A DNA stretch of 8,111 bases from Actinomycetes bacterium (GTDB lineage Bacteria > Actinomycetota > Actinomycetes > Mycobacteriales > Mycobacteriaceae). Below the pieces are notes generated by a model that was not told the DNA's origin, searched no databases, and was given only the letters and a program-made list of their open reading frames with translations. Below, piece by piece: positions 1 through 7,422 of this stretch (the stretch's first letter is position 1; each line of letters begins with the position of its first letter). Both the position numbers and the translations under genes were made by a program. Where the stretch lies: contig JAHZJY010000191.1 of NCBI GenBank assembly GCA_022600695.1, positions 1-8,111 of the forward strand, given 5' to 3'.

Positions 1-166
1 GACCGTCACCGACATCGACGGGCAAGCGCTGTCCGCAGCGGCCCTGGCCCATCCACCGGCGAACCCACCACCCGCGGTGGCGCCATGCGCCGGACCTACC
101 GGAGAACGTGCCGACTGGTGGTGGTATCAGCCCTTCCAGCCGCAACCGCCGCCGACGAACAATTAG
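1..166 (+). CDS. C-terminal end of an unrecognised protein with a Pro/Trp-rich tail (partial)
   Basis: Reading from base 2, 54 codons are open before a TAG stop at 164-166; the start lies off the left edge. The visible part begins TVTDIDGQALSAAALAHPP, then becomes rich in proline and alanine, and ends with three adjacent tryptophans followed by a Pro/Gln/Asn tail (WWWYQPFQPQPPPTNN). About 70% of its codons end in G or C, which fits coding sequence in a GC-rich genome but does not prove it. The other two plus frames are also open over much of this stretch, but their translations are Arg-rich and look like shadows. A proline-rich tail of this kind suggests an exported or envelope protein, which is inference only. 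It converges on glgB, 147 bp away. In M. tuberculosis the genes near this side of glgB include fadA4 and Rv1324, but I see no clear match to either. Function unknown. Confidence 0.5.
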   Translation, partial: TVTDIDGQALSAAALAHPPANPPPAVAPCAGPTGERADWWWYQPFQPQPPPTNN

Positions 167-234
167 TCCCGGGCAGTCCGGGCTGATACCCGAAGGCAAC
201 TGTCTTGCCGGACATGACGGGACCTGCCGCGGGG

Positions 235-256
235 TGGCCGGGTAGGCCAGGCTTTT
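235..256 (+). terminator. candidate terminator for the upstream plus-strand gene
   Basis: A 5-bp inverted repeat, TGGCC (235-239) and GGCCA (245-249), encloses a 5-nt loop. It is followed at once by GGC and a run of four T (253-256). This resembles a weak intrinsic terminator about 70 bp after the TAG at 164-166. Short stems with poor T-tracts are common in mycobacteria, and GC-rich DNA makes such hairpins by chance, so confidence is low. Confidence 0.3.
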
Positions 257-270
257 CGAACTGGTCACGC

Positions 271-318
271 AGCTGCCGGCCGACAAAACGAGGCAAGGTC
301 CGGCCGGCCTTCTTCAGC
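271..318 (-). terminator. candidate terminator at the end of glgB (GC-rich stem-loop)
   Basis: GCCGGCC at 275-281 is the perfect reverse complement of GGCCGGC at 302-308, giving a 7-bp all-GC stem around a 20-nt loop. If AGCTG (271-275) pairs with CAGCT (314-318) instead of the last stem base, the helix extends with a bulge at 308-313. The right arm reaches into the glgB stop codon (314-316). No T-run follows on the minus strand, so this would be a mycobacterial-style stem without a tail. Between converging genes it could serve either strand. Confidence 0.3.
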
Positions 319-2524
319 TTCCCTCGGCGGGTTCGAGCCAGACCGCGGAGGTGGGTGGCACAACCAGTTGGGCGGAGGCGGGCCGGCCGTGCCAGGGTTC
401 ATCGGTGGCTTGCACGGCTCCCATGTTGCCGATGCCGGAACCGTTGTAGACCGCCGCGTCGCTGTTGAGCACCTCCCGCCAGGTGCCGGCGTGCGGCAAT
501 CCCAGCCGGTAGCCGGCATGCTCGGTCCCGGCGAAGTTGAACACGCAAGCCAGAACTGAGCCATCGGCCCCCCAGCGTAGGAAGCTCAACACGTTGCTCG
601 CCGAATCATTGGCGTCGATCCAGGAGTAACCCTCCGGCTTGGTGTCCTGACTCCACAGTGCCGGGCGGGTCCGGTAGATGTCATTGATGTCCGCACAGAA
701 ACGGGCGATCCCCGAGGAGAAACCGTTCTCGTCGAGTTGGTACCAGTCCAGCCCGCGCCCCTCCGACCATTCGGCGCGCTGGCCGAAGTCCTGGCCCATG
801 AAGAGCAGCTTCTTACCCGGATGCGCCCACTGATAGGCCAGTAGGCTGCGCAAGCCGGCCGCCTTCACATGATCGTTTCCGGGCATCCGTTCCCACAACG
901 TGCCCTTACCGTGCACCACCTCGTCATGACTGATCGGCAGTACGTAGTTCTCGCTGTAGGCGTAGAGCATGGAGAAGGTCATCTCATGGTGGTGATAGCT
1001 GCGGTAGATCGGGTCCCGTCCGATGTAGTCCAGGGTGTCGTGCATCCAGCCCATGTTCCACTTCATCGAGAAACCCAGGCCGCCGAGATTGGTCGCGCGG
1101 GTGACACCCGGCCAGGACGTGGACTCCTCGGCGATGGTCACCACCCCCGGCGTGATCTTGTGCACGGTGGCGTTCATCTCCTGGAGGAACTGCACCGCCT
1201 CGAGATTCTCCCGGCCGCCATCGGCGTTGGGAGTCCAATCGCCGTCCGGTCGCGAGTAGTCCAGGTAGAGCATGGAGGCCACCGCGTCTACCCGCAGACC
1301 GTCGATGTGGAAATCCTGCAGCCAATACAGGGCGTTGGCCACCAGGAAGTTGCGCACCTCCGGCCGGCCGAAGTCGAAGACGTAGGTACCCCAGTCGAGT
1401 TGCTCGCCGCGCCGTGGATCAGAGTGCTCATAGAGTGCGGTTCCGTCGAAGCGGCCCAGCGCCCAGCCGTCTTTGGGGAAATGCGCGGGAACCCAGTCCA
1501 TGATCACGCCGATCCCGGCGCGGTGCAGTCGGTCCACCAGGTAACGGAAGTCGTCGGGATTGCCGAATCGCGCCGTCGGCGCGTAGTAGGACGTGACCTG
1601 GTACCCCCACGAGCCGCCGAACGGGTGCTCCGCGACCGGCAGCAATTCCACGTGGGTGAACCCCTGGCCGGCAACGTAATCAGTGAGCTGTTCGGCCAGG
1701 TCGTGATAGCTCAGACCGGGCCGCCAGGACCCCAGGTGCACCTCGTAGGTGCTCATCGGTTCGAATACCGGGTTCCCGACGGCGCGACGTGCCATCCAGT
1801 CGCCGTCGCCCCACTGGTACCGGGAGACGAATACCGTCGAGGCGGTGCGCGGCGGAACCTCCGTGGCGAACGCCATCGGGTCGGCACGATCGGTGACGCT
1901 CCCGTCCACCCCATGCACCCGGAACTTGTACATACCGTCCAGCGCGAAGCCCGGCCAGAACAGCTCCCACACCCCCGATGAGCCGAGTGTCCGCATCGGC
2001 GCGTCGTGGCCGTCCCACCCGTTGAAATCGCCGATCAGGCTGACGCCCTTGGCGTTCGGCGCCCACACCGCGAACGACACTCCGGTGACATCGCCGTCGG
2101 GGGTGGTGAAAGAGCGCGGTTGGGCGCCGAGGATCTCCCACAGACGCTCGTGGCGCCCCTCGGCGAACAGGTGCAGGTCGACGTCGCCCAGTGTCGGCAG
2201 GAAGCGGTAGCCGTCGGCCGTAGTGTGGATATGGGGCCGGCCATCGGCAGCCGGGTAACTCGTCTGCAGCCGGTAGTCCGCCAGGTTGGTGAATGGCAGC
2301 GCCACCGCGAAAAGGCCTGAACCGATATGGGTCATCGGATAGTGCCGTCCACCGACCAGAGCGACGACCTCGAGCGCATGCGGGCGCAGTGCCCTGATCA
2401 CCGTGTACTCGTCATACTCGTGCGCCCCGAGGATGCTGTGCGGGTCGTGGTGCACACCGGCGACCAGTCGTGCCAGATCGCCCGGGTCGGGGGACAGGTT
2501 GGGGCCTGCAAGCTTGCGCGTCAT
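314..2524 (-). CDS. glgB: 1,4-alpha-glucan branching enzyme GlgB
   Basis: GlgB cuts alpha-1,4-glucan chains and re-attaches the piece through an alpha-1,6 bond, creating branches in cytosolic glycogen and in the precursor of capsular glucan. The 736-residue protein is close to the M. tuberculosis length (731) and has the same layout: an N-terminal beta domain (about 15-110), a CBM48 domain with [20 protein letters not shown] near 150-170, a GH13 barrel (about 255-620) and a C-terminal beta domain. Catalytic residues are present: nucleophile D413 in [10 protein letters not shown], acid/base E466 in TIAEES, and D534 in ISHDEVVHG. The ATG at 2524-2522 is chosen because MTRKL aligns with the start of the M. 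tuberculosis protein and no in-frame start lies between it and the glgE stop. It begins 18 bp after glgE in the same frame. The ribosome site is weak (GGGA 10 nt upstream), which suggests translational coupling to glgE. Confidence 0.97.
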   Translation of the reverse strand: MTRKLAGPNLSPDPGDLARLVAGVHHDPHSILGAHEYDEYTVIRALRPHALEVVALVGGRHYPMTHIGSGLFAVALPFTNLADYRLQTSYPAADGRPHIHTTADGYRFLPTLGDVDLHLFAEGRHERLWEILGAQPRSFTTPDGDVTGVSFAVWAPNAKGVSLIGDFNGWDGHDAPMRTLGSSGVWELFWPGFALDGMYKFRVHGVDGSVTDRADPMAFATEVPPRTASTVFVSRYQWGDGDWMARRAVGNPVFEPMSTYEVHLGSWRPGLSYHDLAEQLTDYVAGQGFTHVELLPVAEHPFGGSWGYQVTSYYAPTARFGNPDDFRYLVDRLHRAGIGVIMDWVPAHFPKDGWALGRFDGTALYEHSDPRRGEQLDWGTYVFDFGRPEVRNFLVANALYWLQDFHIDGLRVDAVASMLYLDYSRPDGDWTPNADGGRENLEAVQFLQEMNATVHKITPGVVTIAEESTSWPGVTRATNLGGLGFSMKWNMGWMHDTLDYIGRDPIYRSYHHHEMTFSMLYAYSENYVLPISHDEVVHGKGTLWERMPGNDHVKAAGLRSLLAYQWAHPGKKLLFMGQDFGQRAEWSEGRGLDWYQLDENGFSSGIARFCADINDIYRTRPALWSQDTKPEGYSWIDANDSASNVLSFLRWGADGSVLACVFNFAGTEHAGYRLGLPHAGTWREVLNSDAAVYNGSGIGNMGAVQATDEPWHGRPASAQLVVPPTSAVWLEPAEGS

Positions 2525-2542
2525 GGGCGTTTCATCCCGGTC

Positions 2543-4615
2543 TCACTCCCGTCGCAGCAGGGCGGCCCGCTGGTCTTCGGGGATCACCGGCATGTTGAGG
2601 ATGTGCGCGACTGCCTTCGAAGGATCGAGACGGACGTAATTGGCTTGGCCCCAATGGTATTCCTCACCGGTGATCTCGTCGCGGACCCAGAAACGGTCAT
2701 ACTGGTGCATCCCGAGCGCGCCCATATCCAGCCAGACGGTGCCCTGTTCGGCAGCGAAGGGATTGAGGGTGACCACCACCAGCACGGTGTCTCCGGTCAC
2801 CGGATCGAATTTGCTGTAAGCCAGTACCGCGTCGGTGTCGACATGGTGGAATCGGATGGTCCGCAGTTGGCACAGCGCTGGGTGGAGTCGCCGGATCTCG
2901 TTGAGTCGGGCCAGGAACGGCTCCAGGGACCGGCCCTGCGCCAAGGCGCCGGTGAAGTCACGGGGCCGGAGTTCGTACTTCTCCGAGTGCAGGTACTCCT
3001 CGCTGCCCGGGTGTACCGGCACGTTCTCGAACAGTTCGTAACCGGCGTACACGCCCCAGGAAGAGCCCATGGTCGCGGCCAGGGCGGCGCGGATGGCGAA
3101 CATTCCAGGCCCGCCGGTCTGGAGACTTTCGTGCAGGATGTCCGGGGTGTTGGCGAAGAGATTAGGTCGGGCGTAGTCCGCATGTGCGGCGATCTGACGG
3201 CCGAATTCCTCGAGCTCCCATTTGGCGGTCCGCCAGGTGAAGTACGAATACGATTGGGTGAAGCCGAGTTTGGCCAAACCGTAAAGCCGTGCCGGTCGGG
3301 TGAACGCCTCGGACAGGAACAGAACGTCCGGATCCGTGGTCTTGACCCGGCTGATCAGCCAGGACCAGAAGTCGGGCGGCTTGGTATGCGGGTTGTCGAC
3401 CCGAAAGACTTTGACGCCGTGGTCGATCCAGTGCAGTACCACCCGAAGGACTTCCTCGTACAGGCTCCGCGGGTCGTTGTCGAAGTTCAGCGGGTAGATG
3501 TCCTGATACTTCTTCGGCGGGTTCTCCGCGTAGGCGATGGTCCCGTCGGGGAGTTCAGTGAACCAGTCCCGGTGCGCCCGAGCCCACGGGTGGTCGGGTG
3601 CGCATTGCAGAGCCAGGTCCAGGGCGACCTCCACTCCGTGGCCACGCGCCGCGGTGACGAACTCGTCGAAATCGTCGATGGTCCCCAGATCCGGGTGGAC
3701 GGCGTCGTGCCCGCCCTCGGCGCTGCCGATCGCCCACGGCGAGCCGACATCGCCCGGTTCGGCGGTGACCGAGTTGTTGCGGCCTTTGCGGTGGACCGTA
3801 CCGATCGGGTGGATCGGCGGCAGGTAGACGACATCGAATCCCATTCCGGCGATGCGGGGTAACTCGGCGGTGGCGGTCGTGAAGGTGCCGTGCACCGGGT
3901 GGCCGTCGGTGTCGCGCCCGCCGGTGGACCGCGGGAACATCTCGTACCAGGCGCTGCAGCGGGCCAGCGGCCGGTCCACCCACAGCCCGTGCTGGCGGCC
4001 GCGGGTCACCAGTTCCCGCAGCGGATAGCGTTCCAGAAGTTCGGTCACCTGATGCGATAGCGCCGCCGTCGCGCGGGTCAGAGGGTCACCCGGGCGGCGC
4101 AGCGCCTCTGCGGCTTCCAGCAGCGGGGCTCGGTCGGCGCGAGGCACCCCGGTGGCGGCCCGCGCCAGCAGCGCGGCACCCATCTGCAGATCGTTGTCGA
4201 GGTCCTGCTCGCCCTGACCGGCATCGAGCTTGGTCGTGACGCTGTGACGCCAGCCGGCGATCGGATCGCCCCAGCCGTCGACCCGGAATGTCCACAAACC
4301 GACCCGGTCGGGGACGAACTGGCCGTGGAACGTATCCTCGGCGCCCCCCGGTGCCATCCGGTGCTGTGCGGGCCTGACTCTCGGCGGGGCGGCGGCCGGC
4401 TCGCCGGATTCGGCGGATCGGTGTGCGGAACCGTGGCCCGGCATCGGGTAGGCCGTCCCGAGGTAGCGCACCACCAGGGTGGCGGCCACCGCCTCGTGGC
4501 CTTCCCGCCAGACCGTCGCGCACACCGGCACGAGCTCACCGACAACCGCTTTGGCCGGATAAGTGCCGTCGGAAACGACGGGTTCGACGTCGTCGATCTC
4601 GATGCGACCCGGCAC
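2543..4615 (-). CDS. glgE: alpha-1,4-glucan:maltose-1-phosphate maltosyltransferase GlgE
   Basis: GlgE transfers maltosyl units from alpha-maltose 1-phosphate to the non-reducing end of alpha-1,4-glucans, the polymerising step of the GlgE pathway in the cytosol. From the proposed start the protein has 690 residues (M. tuberculosis GlgE has 701). It has an N-terminal beta-sandwich/helical region (DUF3416 type, about 1-200) and a GH13_3 barrel with nucleophile D407 in [11 protein letters not shown], acid/base E436 in LFLSEAF and D492 in NTPDIL, then a C-terminal beta domain. GYPLRE-like and [11 protein letters not shown] segments match the family. I chose GTG at 4615-4613 because GAGGGG lies 7 nt upstream and VPGRIEIDD matches conserved family sequence. 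In-frame GTGs at 4651 and 4693 lack such a site and would run into the divergent promoter region. Residues about 47-80 are rich in Ala, Pro and Arg and differ from the M. tuberculosis protein. It leads the glgE-glgB operon. Confidence 0.96.
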   Translation of the reverse strand: MPGRIEIDDVEPVVSDGTYPAKAVVGELVPVCATVWREGHEAVAATLVVRYLGTAYPMPGHGSAHRSAESGEPAAAPPRVRPAQHRMAPGGAEDTFHGQFVPDRVGLWTFRVDGWGDPIAGWRHSVTTKLDAGQGEQDLDNDLQMGAALLARAATGVPRADRAPLLEAAEALRRPGDPLTRATAALSHQVTELLERYPLRELVTRGRQHGLWVDRPLARCSAWYEMFPRSTGGRDTDGHPVHGTFTTATAELPRIAGMGFDVVYLPPIHPIGTVHRKGRNNSVTAEPGDVGSPWAIGSAEGGHDAVHPDLGTIDDFDEFVTAARGHGVEVALDLALQCAPDHPWARAHRDWFTELPDGTIAYAENPPKKYQDIYPLNFDNDPRSLYEEVLRVVLHWIDHGVKVFRVDNPHTKPPDFWSWLISRVKTTDPDVLFLSEAFTRPARLYGLAKLGFTQSYSYFTWRTAKWELEEFGRQIAAHADYARPNLFANTPDILHESLQTGGPGMFAIRAALAATMGSSWGVYAGYELFENVPVHPGSEEYLHSEKYELRPRDFTGALAQGRSLEPFLARLNEIRRLHPALCQLRTIRFHHVDTDAVLAYSKFDPVTGDTVLVVVTLNPFAAEQGTVWLDMGALGMHQYDRFWVRDEITGEEYHWGQANYVRLDPSKAVAHILNMPVIPEDQRAALLRRE

Positions 4616-4622
4616 CTGAGTA

Positions 4623-4628
4623 CCCCTC
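4623..4628 (-). promoter_or_regulatory. ribosome binding site deciding the glgE start
   Basis: Read on the minus strand this is GAGGGG, separated by 7 nt from the GTG at 4615. The optimal spacing and the match of the following residues to conserved GlgE sequence support GTG 4615 over the longer in-frame starts at 4651 and 4693. Confidence 0.7.
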
Positions 4629-4651
4629 TTCCGTGTCCGCTGCTGGTTCAC

Positions 4652-4657
4652 ACCGTA
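4652..4657 (-). promoter_or_regulatory. candidate -10 element for the glgE-glgB operon
   Basis: On the minus strand the hexamer is TACGGT, which fits the mycobacterial housekeeping TANNNT pattern. It would place transcription start near 4645, giving a leader of about 30 nt that holds the GAGGGG site. I see no convincing -35 box upstream, which is common in mycobacteria. TANNNT occurs by chance, so this is a candidate only. Confidence 0.3.
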
Positions 4658-4715
4658 GTGGCCGAACTCACCCGCCCGGGCTGAAGCACGCACGGCGCGG
4701 TAGGTCGAACCTCAG

Positions 4716-4721
4716 TAAGGT
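4716..4721 (+). promoter_or_regulatory. candidate glgP -10 element (leaderless) or ribosome site
   Basis: TAAGGT fits TANNNT and ends 8 nt before the GTG start of glgP at 4730. That is the spacing expected if transcription starts at or next to the start codon, giving a leaderless mRNA, which is frequent in mycobacteria. The same bases contain AAGG, which could instead be a Shine-Dalgarno site 9 nt from the GTG. The two readings exclude each other, because a promoter here would leave no leader to hold a ribosome site. No clear -35 is visible. Confidence 0.4.
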
Positions 4722-4729
4722 CACTGCCT

Positions 4730-7393
4730 GTGAAGGCTCTCCGCAGGTTCACCGTTCGCGCCCACCTCCCGACCAGGATTGCGGCGTTGGGGCAGCTGTC
4801 GACGAATCTGCGGTGGTCCTGGGATATCGGCTGCCAGGAGTTGTTCGCCAGCATCGACCCCGAGCTGTGGTCCCGGATCGGGCGCGACCCGGTGGCGCTG
4901 CTGGGTGAGGTGGACTCGGCCCGGCTCGACGAACTTGCTCAGGACCACGGGTTCACCGAGCGGCTGGACCACCTGTCGGCCGAGCTCAATGAATACCTGA
5001 CGAAACCGCTCTGGTATCAGCAATGGCAGTCGCAGGCCGATTCGGTGCTGCCCAACGGTATCGGCTACTTCTCGATGGAATTCGGTGTCGCCGAGGTGCT
5101 GCCGATCTATTCCGGCGGCCTGGGGATCCTGGCCGGCGATCATCTCAAGGCGGCCTCCGACCTGGGATTACCGTTGATCGGCGTCGGGTTGAACTACCGC
5201 TCGGGCTACTTCCGGCAGTCGCTGACCATCGACGGGTGGCAGCACGAGAACTATCCGGGTCTGGACCCTCAGGGGCTGCCGCTGCGGCTGCTGGCCCACC
5301 CCGGCGGTGAGCCGGTGGTCATCGAACTCGCCATGCCGGAGTCGCGAACGCTGCGGGCCCGGGTGTGGATAGCCAGGGTCGGCCGAATCCCATTGCTGCT
5401 GTTGGACTCCGACATACCGGAGAACGACCACGATATGCGTCATGTGACCGATCGGCTGTACGGCGGCGATCAGGAACACCGGATCAGGCAGGAGATCCTG
5501 GCCGGGGTCGGCGGAGTGCGGGCGATCCGGGCCTTCACTGCACTTGAGGGCCACCCGGAACCGGATGTCTTCCACATGAACGAGGGGCATGCCGGGTTCC
5601 TCGGGCTGGAACGTATCCGGGAGTTCATGGCCGCCGACGACCTCGACTTCGACACGGCCCTGGCCGTCGTCCGGGCCAGCACGCTGTTCACCACCCACAC
5701 CCCGGTTCCGGCCGGGATCGACCGGTTCCCGGTGGAGTTGGTGGAGCGTTACTTCGGCGACGGCACCGCAACCCCGCTGCTACCGGGAGTTCCGGGACAG
5801 CGAGTCATCGGTTTCGGTGCGGAGAGCGATGACCCCGCGAAGTTCAATATGGCTCACATGGGAATGCGACTCGGACAGCGCGCCAACGGGGTCTCGCAGT
5901 TGCACGGTGAGGTGAGCCGGGGGATGTTCGAGGAGCTGTGGCCGGGTTTCGACGCGGCGGAGGTGCCCATCGGCTCGATCACCAACGGGGTGCACGGTCC
6001 AACCTGGGCCGCCCCCGAGTGGGTCCAACTCGGCCGCGAACTGGCCGGGTCGAACGACTTAGTCCCCGAAGCGTTTCAGTGGCGGGGTCTGCAGCAAGTC
6101 GACGCCGGACACATCTGGTGGATCCGGTGTCAGCTGCGGGCCAAACTGGTCGAGGACGTCCGGCAGCGGCTGCTGAAATCGTGGCTGGAACGCGGTGCGT
6201 TCGAGGCCGAACTGGGCTGGATCTCCGATGCTTTCGATCCCGGAGTGTTGACTGTCGGATTTGCTCGCCGGGTGCCCACCTACAAGCGGTTGACGCTGAT
6301 GTTGCGTGATCCCGAACGGCTGGAGGCACTTCTGCTCGATGAGAGCAGGCCGATCCAGCTGATCGTGGCGGGTAAGTCTCACCCCGCCGATGATGCGGGC
6401 AAGGCCCTGATCCAGCAGATCGTCCGGTTCGCCGATCGGGCGGAGGTCCGCCACCGCATCGCGTTCCTGCCGGACTACGACATTTCGATGGCGCGGCTGT
6501 TGTACTGGGGGTGCGATGTCTGGCTGAACAACCCGCGGCGGCCGTTGGAGGCCTGCGGAACCTCCGGTATGAAAAGTGCGCTGAACGGGGGATTGAACCT
6601 CTCCATTCGGGATGGCTGGTGGGATGAGTGGTTCGACGGCGATAACGGCTGGGAGATTCCGACAGCCGAGGTGACCAGCGATGAGCGTCGTGACGACCTG
6701 GAGGCCGGTGCCCTCTACGACTTGTTGGAGAGTGTGGTCGCGCCGAAGTTCTATGACCGCGACGATCGCGATGTGCCCGGCCGGTGGGTGGAGATGGTCC
6801 GGCACACCGTGCAATCGCTGGGGCCGAAGGTGCTGGCCGCCCGGATGGTGCGGGATTACACGGAGCAGTACTATGCGCCGGCCGCCGCGGCTCTGCGGCA
6901 GACCGTCGAACCGGTCGACGGGCTGCCCTTCGGCCGGGCCCGCGAACTGGCGGACTACCGGCAGCGGGTCGGCTCGGCCTGGCCGCAGGTGGCGATCACC
7001 GATGTGGACAGCACGGGACTGCCCGACATCCCGGTGCTGGGCTGGGCGCTGACGCTCACCGCCACGGTGACCCTGGCCGGACTGCGTCCCGATGAGGTGC
7101 TGGTTCAGGCGGTACTGGGCCGGGTGGAATCCGGTGACACTCTGCGCGACCCGGATTACATCGACATGTTCCATACCGGGTCCGGTGAGGGCGGTACCGA
7201 GATCTTCTGTACGACGACCGCGCTACCGAAGGCCGGGGCGATGGGATACACGGTGCGGGTAGTGCCCCGCCACCCACTGCTGGCTTCCGTCGCGGAGTGG
7301 GGATTGGTGAAACTGGCCGGTGACGACGAGGCGGGGGTCTCGGCGGGGGGCTCTGCGGGGGGCTCCGCGACCGGTACACAGGCGCACCTGTAG
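4730..7393 (+). CDS. glgP: alpha-glucan (glycogen) phosphorylase GlgP
   Basis: GlgP releases glucose 1-phosphate from the non-reducing ends of alpha-1,4-glucan using phosphate and pyridoxal phosphate (PLP), so it opposes GlgE and GlgB in the cytosol. The 887-residue protein belongs to the actinobacterial alpha-glucan phosphorylase group (GT35). It has an N-terminal DUF3417 region (about 10-120), a glucan/active-site half with [10 protein letters not shown] (281-290) and THTP (322-325), and a C-terminal half with [12 protein letters not shown] (509-520). The PLP motif is [15 protein letters not shown], with K615 as the expected Schiff-base lysine. GTG at 4730 is chosen because [14 protein letters not shown] aligns with the start of the M. 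tuberculosis protein. Up to residue 863 it tracks the full M. tuberculosis GlgP (863 residues); the last 24 are an extra Gly/Ala/Ser tail encoded by a tandem repeat. It is divergent from glgE and is followed after 29 bp by the porin gene. Confidence 0.97.
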   Translation: MKALRRFTVRAHLPTRIAALGQLSTNLRWSWDIGCQELFASIDPELWSRIGRDPVALLGEVDSARLDELAQDHGFTERLDHLSAELNEYLTKPLWYQQWQSQADSVLPNGIGYFSMEFGVAEVLPIYSGGLGILAGDHLKAASDLGLPLIGVGLNYRSGYFRQSLTIDGWQHENYPGLDPQGLPLRLLAHPGGEPVVIELAMPESRTLRARVWIARVGRIPLLLLDSDIPENDHDMRHVTDRLYGGDQEHRIRQEILAGVGGVRAIRAFTALEGHPEPDVFHMNEGHAGFLGLERIREFMAADDLDFDTALAVVRASTLFTTHTPVPAGIDRFPVELVERYFGDGTATPLLPGVPGQRVIGFGAESDDPAKFNMAHMGMRLGQRANGVSQLHGEVSRGMFEELWPGFDAAEVPIGSITNGVHGPTWAAPEWVQLGRELAGSNDLVPEAFQWRGLQQVDAGHIWWIRCQLRAKLVEDVRQRLLKSWLERGAFEAELGWISDAFDPGVLTVGFARRVPTYKRLTLMLRDPERLEALLLDESRPIQLIVAGKSHPADDAGKALIQQIVRFADRAEVRHRIAFLPDYDISMARLLYWGCDVWLNNPRRPLEACGTSGMKSALNGGLNLSIRDGWWDEWFDGDNGWEIPTAEVTSDERRDDLEAGALYDLLESVVAPKFYDRDDRDVPGRWVEMVRHTVQSLGPKVLAARMVRDYTEQYYAPAAAALRQTVEPVDGLPFGRARELADYRQRVGSAWPQVAITDVDSTGLPDIPVLGWALTLTATVTLAGLRPDEVLVQAVLGRVESGDTLRDPDYIDMFHTGSGEGGTEIFCTTTALPKAGAMGYTVRVVPRHPLLASVAEWGLVKLAGDDEAGVSAGGSAGGSATGTQAHL
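7331..7366 (+). repeat. three tandem 12-bp repeats at the 3' end of glgP
   Basis: Three consecutive 12-bp units read GCGGGGGTCTCG, GCGGGGGGCTCT and GCGGGGGGCTCC. They lie in frame (codons 868-879) and encode [12 protein letters not shown], followed by a degenerate ATGT. The second and third units each contain a run of six G (7345-7350 and 7357-7362), and the first a run of five (7333-7337). This is the coding source of the GlgP tail that the M. tuberculosis protein lacks. Confidence 0.85.
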
Positions 7394-7412
7394 TTTCCCT
7401 CCGGGCGGGTGC

Positions 7413-7418
7413 GGAGGT
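7413..7418 (+). promoter_or_regulatory. strong ribosome binding site of the porin gene
   Basis: GGAGGT, part of the longer GGAGGTGA complementary to the 3' end of 16S rRNA, lies 4 nt before the ATG at 7423 and 7 nt before the ATG at 7426. It is the strongest ribosome site in the window and suggests high expression. Either ATG could be used. Confidence 0.8.
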
Positions 7419-7422
7419 GACC

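Noticed and set aside
869..1981. 370-codon open frame on the plus strand, antisense to glgB
   Set aside because: It is fully covered by the certain glgB gene. Its His/Val/Arg-rich translation is typical of a complementary-strand shadow.
2327..3862. 511-codon open frame on the plus strand, antisense to glgE
   Set aside because: It lies wholly opposite glgE and the glgB start. Long antisense frames are expected in GC-rich genes, and the translation shows no recognisable domain.
4616..4693. Longer glgE start at GTG 4693, adding 26 residues
   Set aside because: The added residues do not resemble GlgE and no ribosome site is seen for it. It would consume most of the divergent promoter region, while GTG 4615 has GAGGGG at 7 nt.
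6059..7174. 371-codon open frame on the minus strand, antisense to glgP
   Set aside because: It lies entirely inside glgP, whose conserved motifs run through this stretch. The translation has no family resemblance.
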